The notes under the pieces are model-generated. The model did no database searches, was not told the origin of the DNA, and worked only from the letters and a program-made list of their open reading frames with translations. A stretch of 64,000 nucleotides of DNA from positions 26,454,475-26,518,474 of the forward strand of contig NC_079375.1 in the NCBI RefSeq assembly GCF_021018895.1. The letters run 5' to 3'. Numbering within the stretch: the stretch's first letter is position 1; every line of letters begins with the position of its first letter. Shown piece by piece: positions 1 to 10,215 of this stretch. A program made the translations under genes and the position numbers. Source of the DNA: Seriola aureovittata. Its lineage: Eukaryota > Chordata > Actinopteri > Carangiformes > Carangidae.

Positions 1-120
1 ATATATAATTAGTTTTATAATTTTTACATAATTTTTACATTTTTGAGAAATATTCATATACAGATTTTACCATGGACATTTCATATAAGTTATAAACTTA
101 TATCTTTATATATCCAGAGG

Positions 121-125
<5 letters not shown>

Positions 126-165
<40 letters not shown>
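126..165. repeat. (GT)n microsatellite
   Basis: Uninterrupted GT dinucleotides, about 20 units, preceded by atatat. Confidence 0.95.
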
Positions 166-166
<1 letters not shown>

Positions 167-1470
167 CATCACTACATCACTCTTGTTATAGGGACATACA
201 GTATATATCATATATTACTGTTGGTTATAAACTGGTGTTTTCTTGTCTCTGTATGAGATAATAGAGTTTGAACCAGATTTAAATGTTTATTCAACTATAA
301 CTGAGAAAGAATCAGCTGATCGGTTCTGATTACTTATATAAATACAGTAAAAATAGATTTCAAGAATCAAAATAAAGACGAAATGATGAGAGGAGCAGTT
401 ACATGTTCTTCAGAGTTTAAAGGCCTCGTTTAACGCTGGAAATAAAAATAAAATGGAATAAAAGCTTTAGAGAAGAAGAATCATCACGTTCTTAAAGTAA
501 AATCAGAGGTGGAGCTGCAGGTTCCTGGTGGACAGGTAACACCCCCCCCCCCACCCCCCCACCTTCCTCCCCCTCACCCCACCCATCGAGGATCCTCCAG
601 ACCAGGTCTCCATCTCCTCACTCTGTCACCACACGTTCACTAGCTCCTCCCCCACCTCAGGTACACCATCACACCTGGATCCACCCTCAGATCTGTGTCA
701 CTTCCTGGAGGTAACAGACTCTGAGTTCATGGAGCTCAGATCAGAAATCAGTAACTGTGAGGTTATTGATCAGGTGATTGATCAGTGGACCTCAGACACA
801 GTGTGTAGATATTTTAAATGATATTATATAAAGAAATAATTTACAGGTTGTTCACGACAGTTCAAGTGAGTCACGGCCTCATTTTCATCAGTCTGAACAA
901 AGTGAGACACTTTACAATCAGACGACCTTATAAAGGATTTATAGTGTTAACAAGCTTCTTAATTAACTCGTTATAAACCATTCATAGGTCCTTTATAGTC
1001 GGATTGTAAAGTGGAACCAATATATTTAAGTTTGAATGAAAGTGAATTTATTTTGAAAAGTCAGCTCGCAGGTATTTTCTCATTTATATTTAAGGAACAT
1101 TTTAGCACAAATGTTTTCTATTATTGTTTTTTATAAATGTAAAAATACAAAATGATACATAGAAGAAGAAAAAGAAACAGGAGCCGTCAGCGCTGCTGTA
1201 AAATGCCTGGACACGGTGACGAGCAGCGAGGTGTCCTCATCATTTCCTTGTTGGCAGGAACATGTGGAACTCTCCGACTCGTGTATGAAACTTGTGTCTT
1301 GTTTGAACGGTTCAGCACATTTCTCTCTGTGGGGCTCAGTGATTATTCAATATTATTGATTATTGACTTGTGATCACATGGTGCGATTTCTAACTGATCA
1401 TGCTCCTGACGACGGAGCGTTAGGGCCACAGTTGATGTGATATTCCTAAAAATTATGGTTTTATCTCTGA

Positions 1471-1562
1471 TTTTACATTTTTAATTCTCGTAATATCACG
1501 ACTTTATTCTTGTGATTTCAGATGTAATTTTTTTCCTTGATGTGACTCTAAAACTACGTCAT
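1471..1562. repeat. dispersed repeat copy, 'actttattct' family, copy 1
   Basis: Contains taattctcgtaatatcacg followed by actttattct, then tttcagat and a tail resembling gatgtgactctaaaactacg. Copies 2 and 3 lie near 5245-5420 and 57630-57770 with the same order of blocks. The family is unnamed here. Confidence 0.55.
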
Positions 1563-1990
1563 AAGTTTTACTTTGTGTTTGTTAAAAGTTTTCTCAGTTT
1601 CCAGAAGAGAAACAAAATATTCAGAAAGTTCCTCAATGAATCAAATGGATTCATTTTCTGTCAGTTTTACATGTGACTTCAGACTTCGGGAGTTTCTGAG
1701 ATAATAATATAAATATAGCAGATTATCAGATATCTCAGGTGTGGTTGGTCCGTGTCCTCGGGGACGCAGGAGCACGAGGACCGGCTGGTGATCCGGCAGA
1801 AAGACGGACGATTAAATGATGGTTTGAAGTCTGGAACAGTTCTGTGTGAAAACAGTTTATTCTGTTGCTGAATGTTTGTGTCGCTGCCGCTGGACCTGAA
1901 CACCTCAAGTCCTCTGTTCGATCATGGGCAAAGCATTATGGGAAAGTGGTGTTCCCAGCTGACCCGGTGTGTCCTGTGTTTTGATTCCAG

Positions 1991-2032
1991 AACACGTGAC
2001 CTCTAACGCCAGCGATAGTGAGAGTAGCTACC
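1991..2032 (+). CDS. dlg1: dlg1 coding exon: SH3-GK hinge
   Basis: A 42-nt exon after attccag and before gtaagt. It supplies two nucleotides of a split codon, then [13 protein letters not shown], and one nucleotide of the next Arg. The serine-rich hinge peptide is diagnostic for DLG family members and is a known zone of alternative splicing in DLG1. Confidence 0.88.
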
Positions 2033-2239
2033 GTAAGTGTGACACTCTGCCGTCGACGCTGCCTGCTACGCCCCATGACTCACAGGAAGCTAACTGCTAA
2101 CTGCTAACTCCCTCACTGATCACATTAACCAGCGCAAGCTGCTGATTGGCTGATAACAGCATGACCTCAAACACACAGTTTACCCCTGCTAACGCTCCTG
2201 AACGCAGCCTGACAGCAGGAGCGTCTGACTGCTGCATGG

Positions 2240-2291
<52 letters not shown>

Positions 2292-3504
2292 GTGTGTGTG
2301 TGTGTTGTGTGTGTGTGTGTGTGTGCTGATCATTGCCCAACTCATGCATCAGTTTTTACTCAGATGTGAAGCAGCAGCAGAGAGACGACTCCTCATCATC
2401 ACGTCTTTTCAAATCACGACCTCGGCTGCTACTTCTACTTCCTGCTTTAATGTTAAACGTTACAGCACTATGAATTGTGGGTAAATCCCTCAGCAAAGTC
2501 CACAAATTTTCTATCATACACAACGTTTACAGAAACAGCTGAAAAAGTCGAGGTTTTTGTTCCTGTGAGACGACTCAGTCAATCAATCTATCTCTCGATC
2601 GATCAATCAATCAATCAATCAGACTTTATTTGTTCAGCACTTTTCATACAAACAATGAGCTTTACAGAATAAAAGAATTGAACACACATACATTAGACAC
2701 AGAACAATAAATGACCAAGTAATTAACAATAAATACGAGACAATAACGACAGGAAGTGAGGAAATGCTGAAGACACGAAAATAAAGATAAAATGATGAAA
2801 TACTAAAACAGACGAGACGTATTAAAGAGAAAAGGGAGGATATTAAAAACCAAGTAAAGATGAGACAAAATATTAAAGAGTAAAAATAAAATGCTAAAAG
2901 AGAGGAGATGTTTGGAAGAGAATAGAACCAGAAGTAAAAGTAGAAATAAAATAAATTACCAGAAATAAAAGTAGGTTATTAAAAGAAAACAATCCAGAAA
3001 ATAGAATAATAGAATAGAATAGAAAAAAAAGGACGAACCAGTAAAACAGCTTCAAATATGTAAATAAATAGAAAGATAAATAAATAAAATTCAATTAAAA
3101 GCCAGAGTAAAAAGGAAGGTGTTGATTTGCTTTTAGATATCTGACTGGACACACGCAGGAAAGTGTGTGAAAGTTCAGCAGCAAATATAAGATGAACAAT
3201 AATCTGAGCGGACCGTGAACGCAGCATCGTGAGGACGTGGCGGCTGATGGAGCGTCTCTCTGCGGAAACACGTTCACGTCTCGTTTTTTTTCCACTGAAG
3301 TAAAAACTGATCCGCTGAGTGAGAATCAGTTTGTTCAGTTCAGACGAAGCAGCTGATGTTTGTATTCTTCACGAGGTCGGAGGGTTTTCATTCAGGCAGA
3401 CGGTGAATCCAGCTGCAGGACAGTGACTGATGATCACATGACTGAATGAGAAGAAACCAACATGTCCGCCCATCACATTCACTAACCTCACGTCTTCCTC
3501 CTCC

Positions 3505-3535
<31 letters not shown>

Positions 3536-3589
3536 AGCCTTCATCCCTCATCAGTTCAACTTCTGTTAATGCTGCTGTGAAACACTCTG

Positions 3590-3648
<59 letters not shown>

Positions 3649-3722
3649 CCAGGTGGACAGGAGGAGTATGTTTTGTCGTATGAACCGGTCGTTCAGCAGG
3701 AAGGTAAAACACTTGGATTCAG

Positions 3723-3762
<40 letters not shown>

Positions 3763-6181
3763 GATGATGTGTTTGTGTTTTCAGGTGAAACTCTTTTTTT
3801 TTTTTTTAAAGGTTGATTCAGTTTTTTTTCACTGACAAAGACAAAGCGCAGAAGGTTTTGCATCACTGAAGTGTGTTTCAGTGAAAATACTGAGGGTATA
3901 AAACGCAAAGGAAAAAAACGGATATTAGAAAGTGAATTAAAAAAATATTAGAAAAATTATAATGAACAAGAAAAAGTCATTAAAAATTAATAAAAAATAG
4001 AATAAAAAAATGTCCAACTCAATTAACATTAAAGGTTCTGTAAACCATCTTCACTGCCACTAGGTGTCGCACTACGACACCAGCTGATCAATGTTCCCTC
4101 GTGATATGCTCCGCAGCGATGCTAACAGTAAGCCAACATTAGCCAAACGCATTTCTAATATCTTTAATGGCGAGTTAGCTAACGTTAGCATGTGGACTGT
4201 AGCCGTCACTAATGAACAGACATGTGACATCACGAACCATCAAGCTACTGACACATTGAACCGATCCACTGAAACCAGCCACATGAATGACACTGATGGA
4301 GCTGGAAAGACTCCGGCGGACCAGGACATGAACACGTGGTTTCTTCGTCAGTGGAGGAAATTCTGGAAGGTCACTTTCACCTGAACGCTGCGTACTGCAC
4401 TGTGACATCACACATGTGGGCGGAGCCAGACCAGATACCAAAACAAAGACCTCAGATTACATCACACACAGAGGGGGTGTGGCTTCGTTCGCTGCTCAGG
4501 ACGCCATTACTCCACTATATCTTTGCATATGTTATTGTATAAAATCTTGTTTACAGAACCTTTAATACATGATGTACAATAAAATAAAAATCATCAGTTA
4601 AAGAATTAAAATGTTCACAAACCTTCAGCAGTGTATTGACGTCCCTCTGTGGTTTCAGCAGCTGGAGGTTCACGTGTTCAAACAGGAAGCTCCATGTGAC
4701 GTCGGAGCAGGTTATGATCAGTCCCTGTAACCCCGGTAACCATGTTAAATAAGAGTCTGATCCTCTCTGACAGTGAACTACACCCGTCCCGTCATCATCC
4801 TCGGCCCCATGAAGGATCGGATCAACGACGACCTGATCTCCGAGTTCCCCGACAAGTTCGGATCCTGCGTCCCTCGTAAGTCGCTTCACATCCAGAAACG
4901 ATTCAGTGTTTGATCAGGACTCTGATATAAATTGAAGATGTTAATGCCCCCCCCCCCCCCCCCCCCGCAGACACGACCCGGCCGAAGCGGGACTACGAGG
5001 TGGACGGCAGAGATTATCACTTCGTGGTGTCCAGGGAGCAGATGGAGAAAGACATCCAGGACCACAAGTTCATCGAGGCGGGACAGTACAACAACCACCT
5101 GTACGGAACCAGCGTGCAGTCGGTCCGAGAGGTGGCCGAGAAGGTACCGACCCACCACACGTTCCTGCGTCATCACTTATTTGTTCATCATATTTTATTT
5201 TATTCACCTGAATCCGCAAAGTACGTCGGAGTATCAGGGGAAAAAATCTGAAATTAGGAGAATAAAGTCGCAATTTTACAAAATAATTTTAATACTATTT
5301 TTCTCTCAAAATGTAACTTTTTTTTCTTGTAATATTATGACTTTATTCTTAAAAAATTACAACTTTTCTATCAACGATTTCAGATTTAATTGATGTGTCC
5401 TGATGCTCCGTCGTATAGAGTAACAAAAGTTATTAAATCAGATAAAAGCAGGACAGTAAAAAATAAAACGTGTAGTATTTTCTGTGCCCATACAAAGCTG
5501 AATATTTAATATTTACTGATAATAACTTTTATATTCCTCTGTGAATTGGAGACGGTACTTCATTAGATAAATTTACGTGCGTTCACACTGACGCTGTTCC
5601 CTCCTCCTCAGGGTAAACACTGTATCCTGGACGTGTCGGGAAACGCCATCAAGAGACTCCAGCTGGCTCAGCTCCACCCCATCGCCATCTTCATCAAACC
5701 CAAATCTGTGGAGAACATCATGTGAGTCGAAGCGTCAGTTCATGTTATTTATAAAAAGCCTGAGGAGAAGAGTAGACACTATGTGGAAGGTAACGGGCGG
5801 ATCTCGTTTCTGCCTAAAATGTGTGAAAGTCGCCAAAGAAAACAGAAACGTTCCCCCTCATGACATCAGACGTCATGTGGTAACGGAGGAGGCAGCATTC
5901 ATTTTCAGGCTGCGAGGCGACTTACTCCATGTAACACTGTCCCACCTTCGATCGTTATCATTAAATTAAAAAGACGTGAGTGAGGGTGACGTTTGTCTTG
6001 ATCGCCCGTTTCCTCCTGCAGGGAGATGAACAAGCGTCTGACGGAGGAGCAGGGAAGGAAAACCTTCGACAGAGCCACCAAGCTGGAGCAGGAGTTCACC
6101 GAGCATTTCACAGGTGAGTTCTACCACTGAGGCTCACGAGGCGTTGGCATGACGCCCATTAGTCTGAGACACAGTCTTTAT

Positions 6182-6240
<59 letters not shown>

Positions 6241-6366
6241 TGTGTGTGTGTGTGTACAGCCATCGTGCAGGGCGACACTCTGGAGGAGATCTACGAGCAG
6301 GTGAAGCAGATCATCGAGGAGCAGTCGGGTCCGTTCATCTGGGTCCAGTCCAAGGAGAAGTTATGA
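1991..6366 (+). CDS. dlg1: dlg1-type MAGUK scaffold, 3' part (7 exons)
   Basis: Partial gene. Exons 1991-2032, 3653-3703, 4774-4875, 4971-5143, 5612-5721, 6022-6113 and 6260-6366 join in frame with GT-AG borders to give 224 residues and a TGA. Residues 1-14 ([14 protein letters not shown]) are the SH3-GK hinge. [10 protein letters not shown] follows, and the GK domain runs from [12 protein letters not shown] (about 35-46) to the terminal IWVQSKEKL. Discs-large proteins scaffold channels, receptors and polarity complexes under the membrane; their GK domain has lost kinase activity and binds phosphorylated partners. The paralogue call rests on DLG1-like residues: [33 protein letters not shown] and [23 protein letters not shown]4 and DLG2 differ at several of these from memory. 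The L27, PDZ and SH3 exons are off the left edge. A fish a/b copy cannot be assigned. Confidence 0.93.
2241..2325. repeat. (GT)n microsatellite, interrupted
   Basis: About 40 GT units with single-T interruptions (tgtgtt) in the dlg1 intron 2033-3652. Confidence 0.95.
2615..3110. repeat. A-rich degenerate repeat in dlg1 intron
   Basis: Begins with (aatc)n, then gactttatttgttcagcac and ttttcatacaaac with gctttacagaat. This matches, from memory, the tail of a dispersed fish repeat. About 430 bp of A-rich low-complexity sequence follows. No coding content is seen. The family is not assigned. Confidence 0.4.
3594..3646. repeat. (GT)n microsatellite abutting a dlg1 acceptor
   Basis: About 26 GT units ending 6 nt before the exon that starts at 3653. 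It takes the place of the polypyrimidine tract. Confidence 0.95.
3653..3703 (+). CDS. dlg1: dlg1 coding exon: entry to GK domain
   Basis: A 51-nt exon coding (R)[16 protein letters not shown]. The acceptor tttccag lies directly after a GT microsatellite of more than 50 bp. The donor gtaaaa is followed after 20 nt by a GTT triplet run. Phases match both neighbouring exons. Confidence 0.9.
3723..3763. repeat. (GTT)n microsatellite
   Basis: About 13 GTT triplets just inside the intron after the exon 3653-3703. Confidence 0.95.
4028..4566. mobile_element. MITE-like DNA transposon with perfect 18-bp inverted ends
   Basis: The left end at 4028-4045 (attaaaggttctgtaaac) is the exact reverse complement of the right end at 4549-4566 (gtttacagaacctttaat). 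If the flanking TTAA (4029-4032 and 4562-4565) is a target-site duplication, the ends begin AGGTTCTG, which recalls TTAA-targeting elements; the family is not proven. The 539-bp element carries no transposase frame, so it would be non-autonomous. It lies inside the dlg1 intron 3704-4773 and fills about half of it. The short frames inside are not coding. Confidence 0.75.
4774..4875 (+). CDS. dlg1: dlg1 coding exon: GK N-terminal core
   Basis: A 102-nt exon between ctgacag and gtaagt. It codes [18 protein letters not shown] and continues through [16 protein letters not shown]. It holds the degenerate P-loop (GPMKDR instead of the kinase GxxGxGK), the usual state of MAGUK GK domains. Confidence 0.93.
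4947..4966. repeat. poly-C run serving as pyrimidine tract
   Basis: About 20 consecutive cytosines, then gcag, form the acceptor of the dlg1 exon at 4971. Confidence 0.9.
4971..5143 (+). CDS. dlg1: dlg1 coding exon: GK central part
   Basis: A 173-nt exon coding (H)[17 protein letters not shown] through [16 protein letters not shown]. The TTRPKR and YHF(V)xSREQME segments belong to the GMP-binding-like region that docks phosphopeptides in DLG proteins. The acceptor is a run of about 20 cytosines followed by gcag. The donor is gtaccg. Confidence 0.94.
5245..5420. repeat. dispersed repeat copy, 'actttattct' family, copy 2
   Basis: Contains ttgtaatattatgactttat, later tttcagatttaattgatgtg and ctccgtcgta, in the same block order as copies 1 and 3. 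It lies in the dlg1 intron 5144-5611. Confidence 0.55.
5612..5721 (+). CDS. dlg1: dlg1 coding exon: [18 protein letters not shown]
   Basis: A 110-nt exon between ctcctcag and gtgagt. It codes [20 protein letters not shown] and then [15 protein letters not shown], with the final Met codon split AT|G. Confidence 0.93.
6022..6113 (+). CDS. dlg1: dlg1 coding exon: GK C-terminal helices
   Basis: A 92-nt exon between ctcctgcag and gtgagt. It codes [20 protein letters not shown] and then [10 protein letters not shown]. Entry phase 2 and exit phase 1 fit the neighbouring exons. Confidence 0.93.
6183..6255. repeat. (GT)n microsatellite before the last dlg1 exon
   Basis: About 36 GT units with one CT interruption. 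It fills half of the 146-nt intron and ends 4 nt before the acceptor AG. Confidence 0.95.
6260..6366 (+). CDS. dlg1: dlg1 terminal coding exon
   Basis: A 107-nt coding part giving (A)[20 protein letters not shown] and then [14 protein letters not shown] plus TGA. The acceptor is tgtacag directly after a GT microsatellite, so most of the 146-nt intron 6114-6259 is repeat. The ending [10 protein letters not shown] replaces the YIWVPAKEKL of mammalian DLG1. Confidence 0.94.
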
Positions 6367-8300
6367 AGCTGGAACGCTCCGTCGCTCCTCTCCTCCTCCT
6401 CCTCCTCCTCCTCTTCCTCTCTTTAGATTCAGTTTGTTTTATTTTGAAAAGAAAAGTCGACCTGCAGACAGCAGCCCCCCCTGCCCCTCCCCCTCCTGAT
6501 CACCTGATCACCTGACACAGCGGCCGACCGGAGCGTCGTTTCACTGAATCAGACTCCTGACCAGCAGAGTAAAGCACACAGGAAGTATGATGACATCACA
6601 CTCAACACGGTACAGCTCCTTAATGTTTAAGGGAGGAGAAGTTGAGAGGAGGAGAAGAAGAGGAGGAGGAGTCCATGAAGAAGAAGAGTACGAAGCAGAT
6701 TTTCTCTTTTGGTTTTTGTTTGTGGGTTTTTTTCCCTGGTTTCGGTCTCGTGAGGTTTTTGACGGACGGAGTTTCTCAGGCGCCGTCTGTCGTTCGCAGG
6801 AAGGCGGAGACACAAAAAGCAAAACTTTGCACGTTTGAGCTTTAACAGCATGTCAGTAAATCCCCCGTTTTTTTCCCATCAGCCCCTTCACCTCAGCGTC
6901 TGACGTCACAGCTTTTCTCCTTTGTTCTGCGTTCATTTCATCTTTTTTCTTTCTTTCTTTCCTTCATTTTTTTTTTACACTTCAATCGTTCACGTTTAGT
7001 TTGATTTCTCGCTCCTCACAGCTGCTGGATGTTTGTCCGGACGCTCTGCAGGGTTCCCGCTCCGCCGCTGGAGGGCGCCGCCGCTTCTTACACTTCGGTT
7101 CCTGAAGCAACAATCAGTTTATTAAGTTTGATTTTAAAATCGTTCCCCAAACTCCAGATCTGTTTTCAGTTAATGATTCTGTTTTTATGTCAGAACATTT
7201 TTGCATTTTAAACATTTAGCTTCACCCTGTATGATGAGGTCAAAGGTCACTGAGGAACATAAAAACCTGATACAAGAAAAGTCAATATAAGATAATTATT
7301 CATAATAATAATGAATAGTTGTTATAGAAAATTCATAACTGACATAATTTTAGAAAACTCTCATAATTAAATTAAAACACATCTTCAATTATTCTTTATC
7401 TCATTATTATTAAAATCTTAATTACAAGAAACAAAAATTCAGAATTAAAGGAAAACGGCAAAATTACAAGGAAATAATTGAGATAATAAAAAATGTTATT
7501 ATTAATTATGAGACAATAATGTTAATAATCCATTAGATTAAAATGACCAGATCTTTATTTCATAATCACCTAATGAAATCTCACATCTCCTAATGATCAT
7601 AATTACATCAGCTTCCTAATATCAGAGAAACTTATTTTATGTGATAACTCTCACTCCGCTTTCTTGTTTTAATAAAATGACACTTAAAAAATTACAAACA
7701 GAAAAATACAGAAAATGCAAAGTATTTTTTTACAGTGTAATCGATCGACTGATTTTAAACTTTGATTAAATTCCCGTTGATGTTGAAACATTTCAGATTC
7801 CTGATTTTTACTGTGTTGGGGGGGGTCGTCTCGTTTTGGAGCGGCGCCCTCTGTGACACGAGTTTGAACCCCGCAGTCGCCGCGGTCGACGTCCGTCAGC
7901 GTCGTCAGTGTCTTACCATGGCAACGATGTCGATCATGTAGGTGTGTGTGGGTGGACCTGGAGACGAGCTGCCACATCCAGGTGTCCGCTGGTGTGTCCG
8001 AAACACGCAGACGATTCTTGTACAATGAGATTTTGACGGATATTTAACCCTGGGTAAACTGCCTATTTTGTTATAATAAAAGTCTATATTGAACTTTACT
8101 TAAGCACTACTACTACGGGAATTATTTTCTTTGCATTGTTAATCATATATGAATAGAAAAGTATAAAGATATTTGAATATGAATATATATTTTTTCTTTT
8201 TCTTTGATCACCACCTCCTCTGTCTTTTAATTTTCTTTTTTAAGCATAATAAAAACTTAACAAGAAAACAGAACGTGGTGCTCTTCTCTTTTGAAGGTGT
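6367..8300 (+). other. probable dlg1 3' UTR and downstream sequence
   Basis: About 1.9 kb after the dlg1 stop with no supported coding exon. It starts with CTC-rich and GAGGAG-rich stretches (6391-6420, 6630-6690) and becomes strongly AT-rich after 7200. AATAAA-type polyadenylation signals occur at 8075-8080 and 8248-8253, but none can be chosen from sequence alone. Confidence 0.4.
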
Positions 8301-10080
8301 TTGTTTCAGGGTTTGTGCTCGTGAATCCAGACTTTTCTAAAGATTCACAGAAACGAGTCTGCTCACTGACAGAATAAAAAAGTCAGAAGGATGAAAGAAA
8401 AATAGAAAAAGACTAAATTTATTCACAATAAAAGGAAGAAAATAAAAGGTGAAGGTTTCAGTTTGTATTCACTCATAACAAACAGCAACTAAAGAAAATG
8501 AACTAATTAAAAGCAAAATATATAAATGAAATATAAAATGCATATATTTGCTGAATCTTTTTGCATCTTCGGAGCTTCTTTTACTTCAGTGGACGAACTG
8601 TAGAAATAAACTTTTCTGTTTTTAGTAAGTGTCCAAAATTATTTGAAGAAAATCTAACTTACTCTCAGTGGCCACTTTATTAACTCGCATGTGAAATCTA
8701 ATGCAAGTCGACGGCACAGAGAGCAGGAGCCAGTTTCACAAATCTTAAATCTTCAAATAGACTGAGTCTGAGTTCATCTGTTGCACAAAGCAGTTTAGAT
8801 CTTGAGTATCTTAAGTCGGACTGTGGTGCAATGAATTCTGGGTAAATTAACACTTTTCAAAATAAAAGAAATGGCAGACTGAGGAACCACATCCAACCGC
8901 TGAGCTGATTACTCTTTAGTGTTGAGGAAGAATTCAACAGTTACAGGAAATTTTACTCTGAGAATTCAGCGAATACTGAGACGATGAAAAGACAAATCTG
9001 ATTTGGAAAAAGAAATGCTGCTCTCTCCATAACAATGTTAGCAAACCACAAATTATGAGCCGTGTTTTCCTGTTCTTTTGTTGCTAGGTGATACTGGACA
9101 GCGCAGGTGCCACCTGGTAAACAGGTTAGAGATGTTAGAGAGTTCTACTACACATGTAAAACAAAAACGAGGGTCAGTGAAGTAAACGAAGCCTTGAGAG
9201 TTAATGAAACACTTCCTCCAGGTTGATGATTTGATGATGACAAACCCTCTGATCATCACCATGACAACACTACTACATGATGGAGACCAGCACAGTCTCC
9301 AGACCTGGACCACATGGAGCTGGTCTGGGAGGAACTGGACTGAAGCCGACAGTGACACAGTGTGATCCAACTTTCTGAACAAGGTTTGATTTCCACTGTA
9401 TGTACATTATGTGTAATGTAACAGTGGTTTCTGGTGAAACAAAAAGATTCTTACTCTTTATCAGAATTCTCTGTAGCAACCCATAATGATGTAAGAGACG
9501 TCCCAGGGTTATACTTTAAGTCTCTTTTCATACATTTATATACAGTTTATATACTGTAGTTCACTGTCTGCCTCTAGGACAGCTGTGGAGGTAGAGAGAC
9601 ATAACAAATGAAGTGCGTCTCATTGAGTTACCTCGATACATATATATATACACACTGAGTTTGGTAAAACGAGATTCAAACATTAACTTAATGATATGGC
9701 TGTGATGTCGTCCCATGAGGAATAACCATACATACATTTGTACATGTAGTGAATGACAGTTATAGGGTTAAGTGTGGTCAACAGGAAAGATTCCCTCAGA
9801 ATTGTCTCACTACACAGTGTTAACTTGTACTGCTCAACTCTCTCCTTGCAGAAAAAGTAAATAAAAGCTACTTCAGCCATCTGTGTCCAGAGCCTTCTTC
9901 AAGCACCTCACAACATCACACATAAGGATGTCATTGTATAATAAAGCATAGGAACATGAAAGAAATATCATACTATTTGAAATCCAAGGGGTACACCCCG
10001 GCCAGGTCAAAAGGCGCTAACGTGAATAACTAAAAGGCAATTTAAAGCCCCCAAGTGGTAAATTAAGCATTTATCCAAAA
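8301..10080. other. intergenic AT-rich DNA with transposon scraps
   Basis: No gene is supported. Visible pieces are 'ctcagtggccactttattaa' at 8655-8680, a sequence recalled as the start of a widespread vertebrate dispersed repeat, and a Tc1-like remnant at 9281-9343. The rest is unassigned. Confidence 0.45.
9281..9343 (+). pseudogene. Tc1/mariner-like transposase remnant
   Basis: Frame 9281-9343 reads WRPAQSPDLDHMELVWEELD then stop. This resembles the conserved W-P-(A/S)-Q-S-P-D-L-N-P-I-E-x-L-W-x-E-L-D block around the last catalytic acidic residue of Tc1-type transposases. Flanking sequence is frameshifted and stopped, so only a short broken fragment remains. The assignment rests on one motif. 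Confidence 0.5.
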
Positions 10081-10129
10081 CTTTGAACTATGCGAGGAAG
10101 CCAGACCTGGAAGAAAGTCAGAGAGATGA

Positions 10130-10215
10130 GAAAATCTTGGGCAACCAGAAGACAGGCATGAATCAGGAACCTTCTTCTTGTAAAGCAACATTGCTAACAA
10201 CTAAACCATCTAGGG
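10130..10215 (-). mobile_element. tRNA-like dispersed element remnant, left border of the satellite
   Basis: Read on the - strand, the piece resembles the tRNA-like head of a common fish dispersed repeat (tagt(t)gttagca..., then ggttc-like B-box region). On + it reads gaaccttcttcttgtaaagc, gctaacaactaaaccatcta. The same block, better preserved, lies at the right border (34165-34400), and both are followed by aatgtgacaaggt and satellite units. Confidence 0.5.

Larger units (their letters stand above)
1..1990. other. intronic or upstream sequence of dlg1, no exon recognised
   Basis: AT-rich non-coding DNA. I looked for the preceding DLG1 exon (KRKKNLFSRKF / FYKNK type) and did not see it. Contents are a GT run at 126-165, a C-rich stretch at 541-600 and a copy of a dispersed 'actttattct' repeat at 1471-1562. 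Confidence 0.5.

Noticed and set aside
541..720. Possible upstream dlg1 exon in the C-rich stretch
   Set aside because: No acceptor-frame-donor combination gives a recognisable DLG1 SH3 or hook peptide.
4091..4542. Three frames of 68-97 aa inside the dlg1 intron
   Set aside because: They lie within the MITE-like element and have no transposase motif.
1991..6366. Identification as DLG4 (PSD-95) or DLG2
   Set aside because: DLG4 differs at MEVHYARP, KREYEIDGRD and the VPARERL end; DLG2 differs at KRDNEVDGQD and QFNDNLYG. The fragment follows DLG1 at these places.
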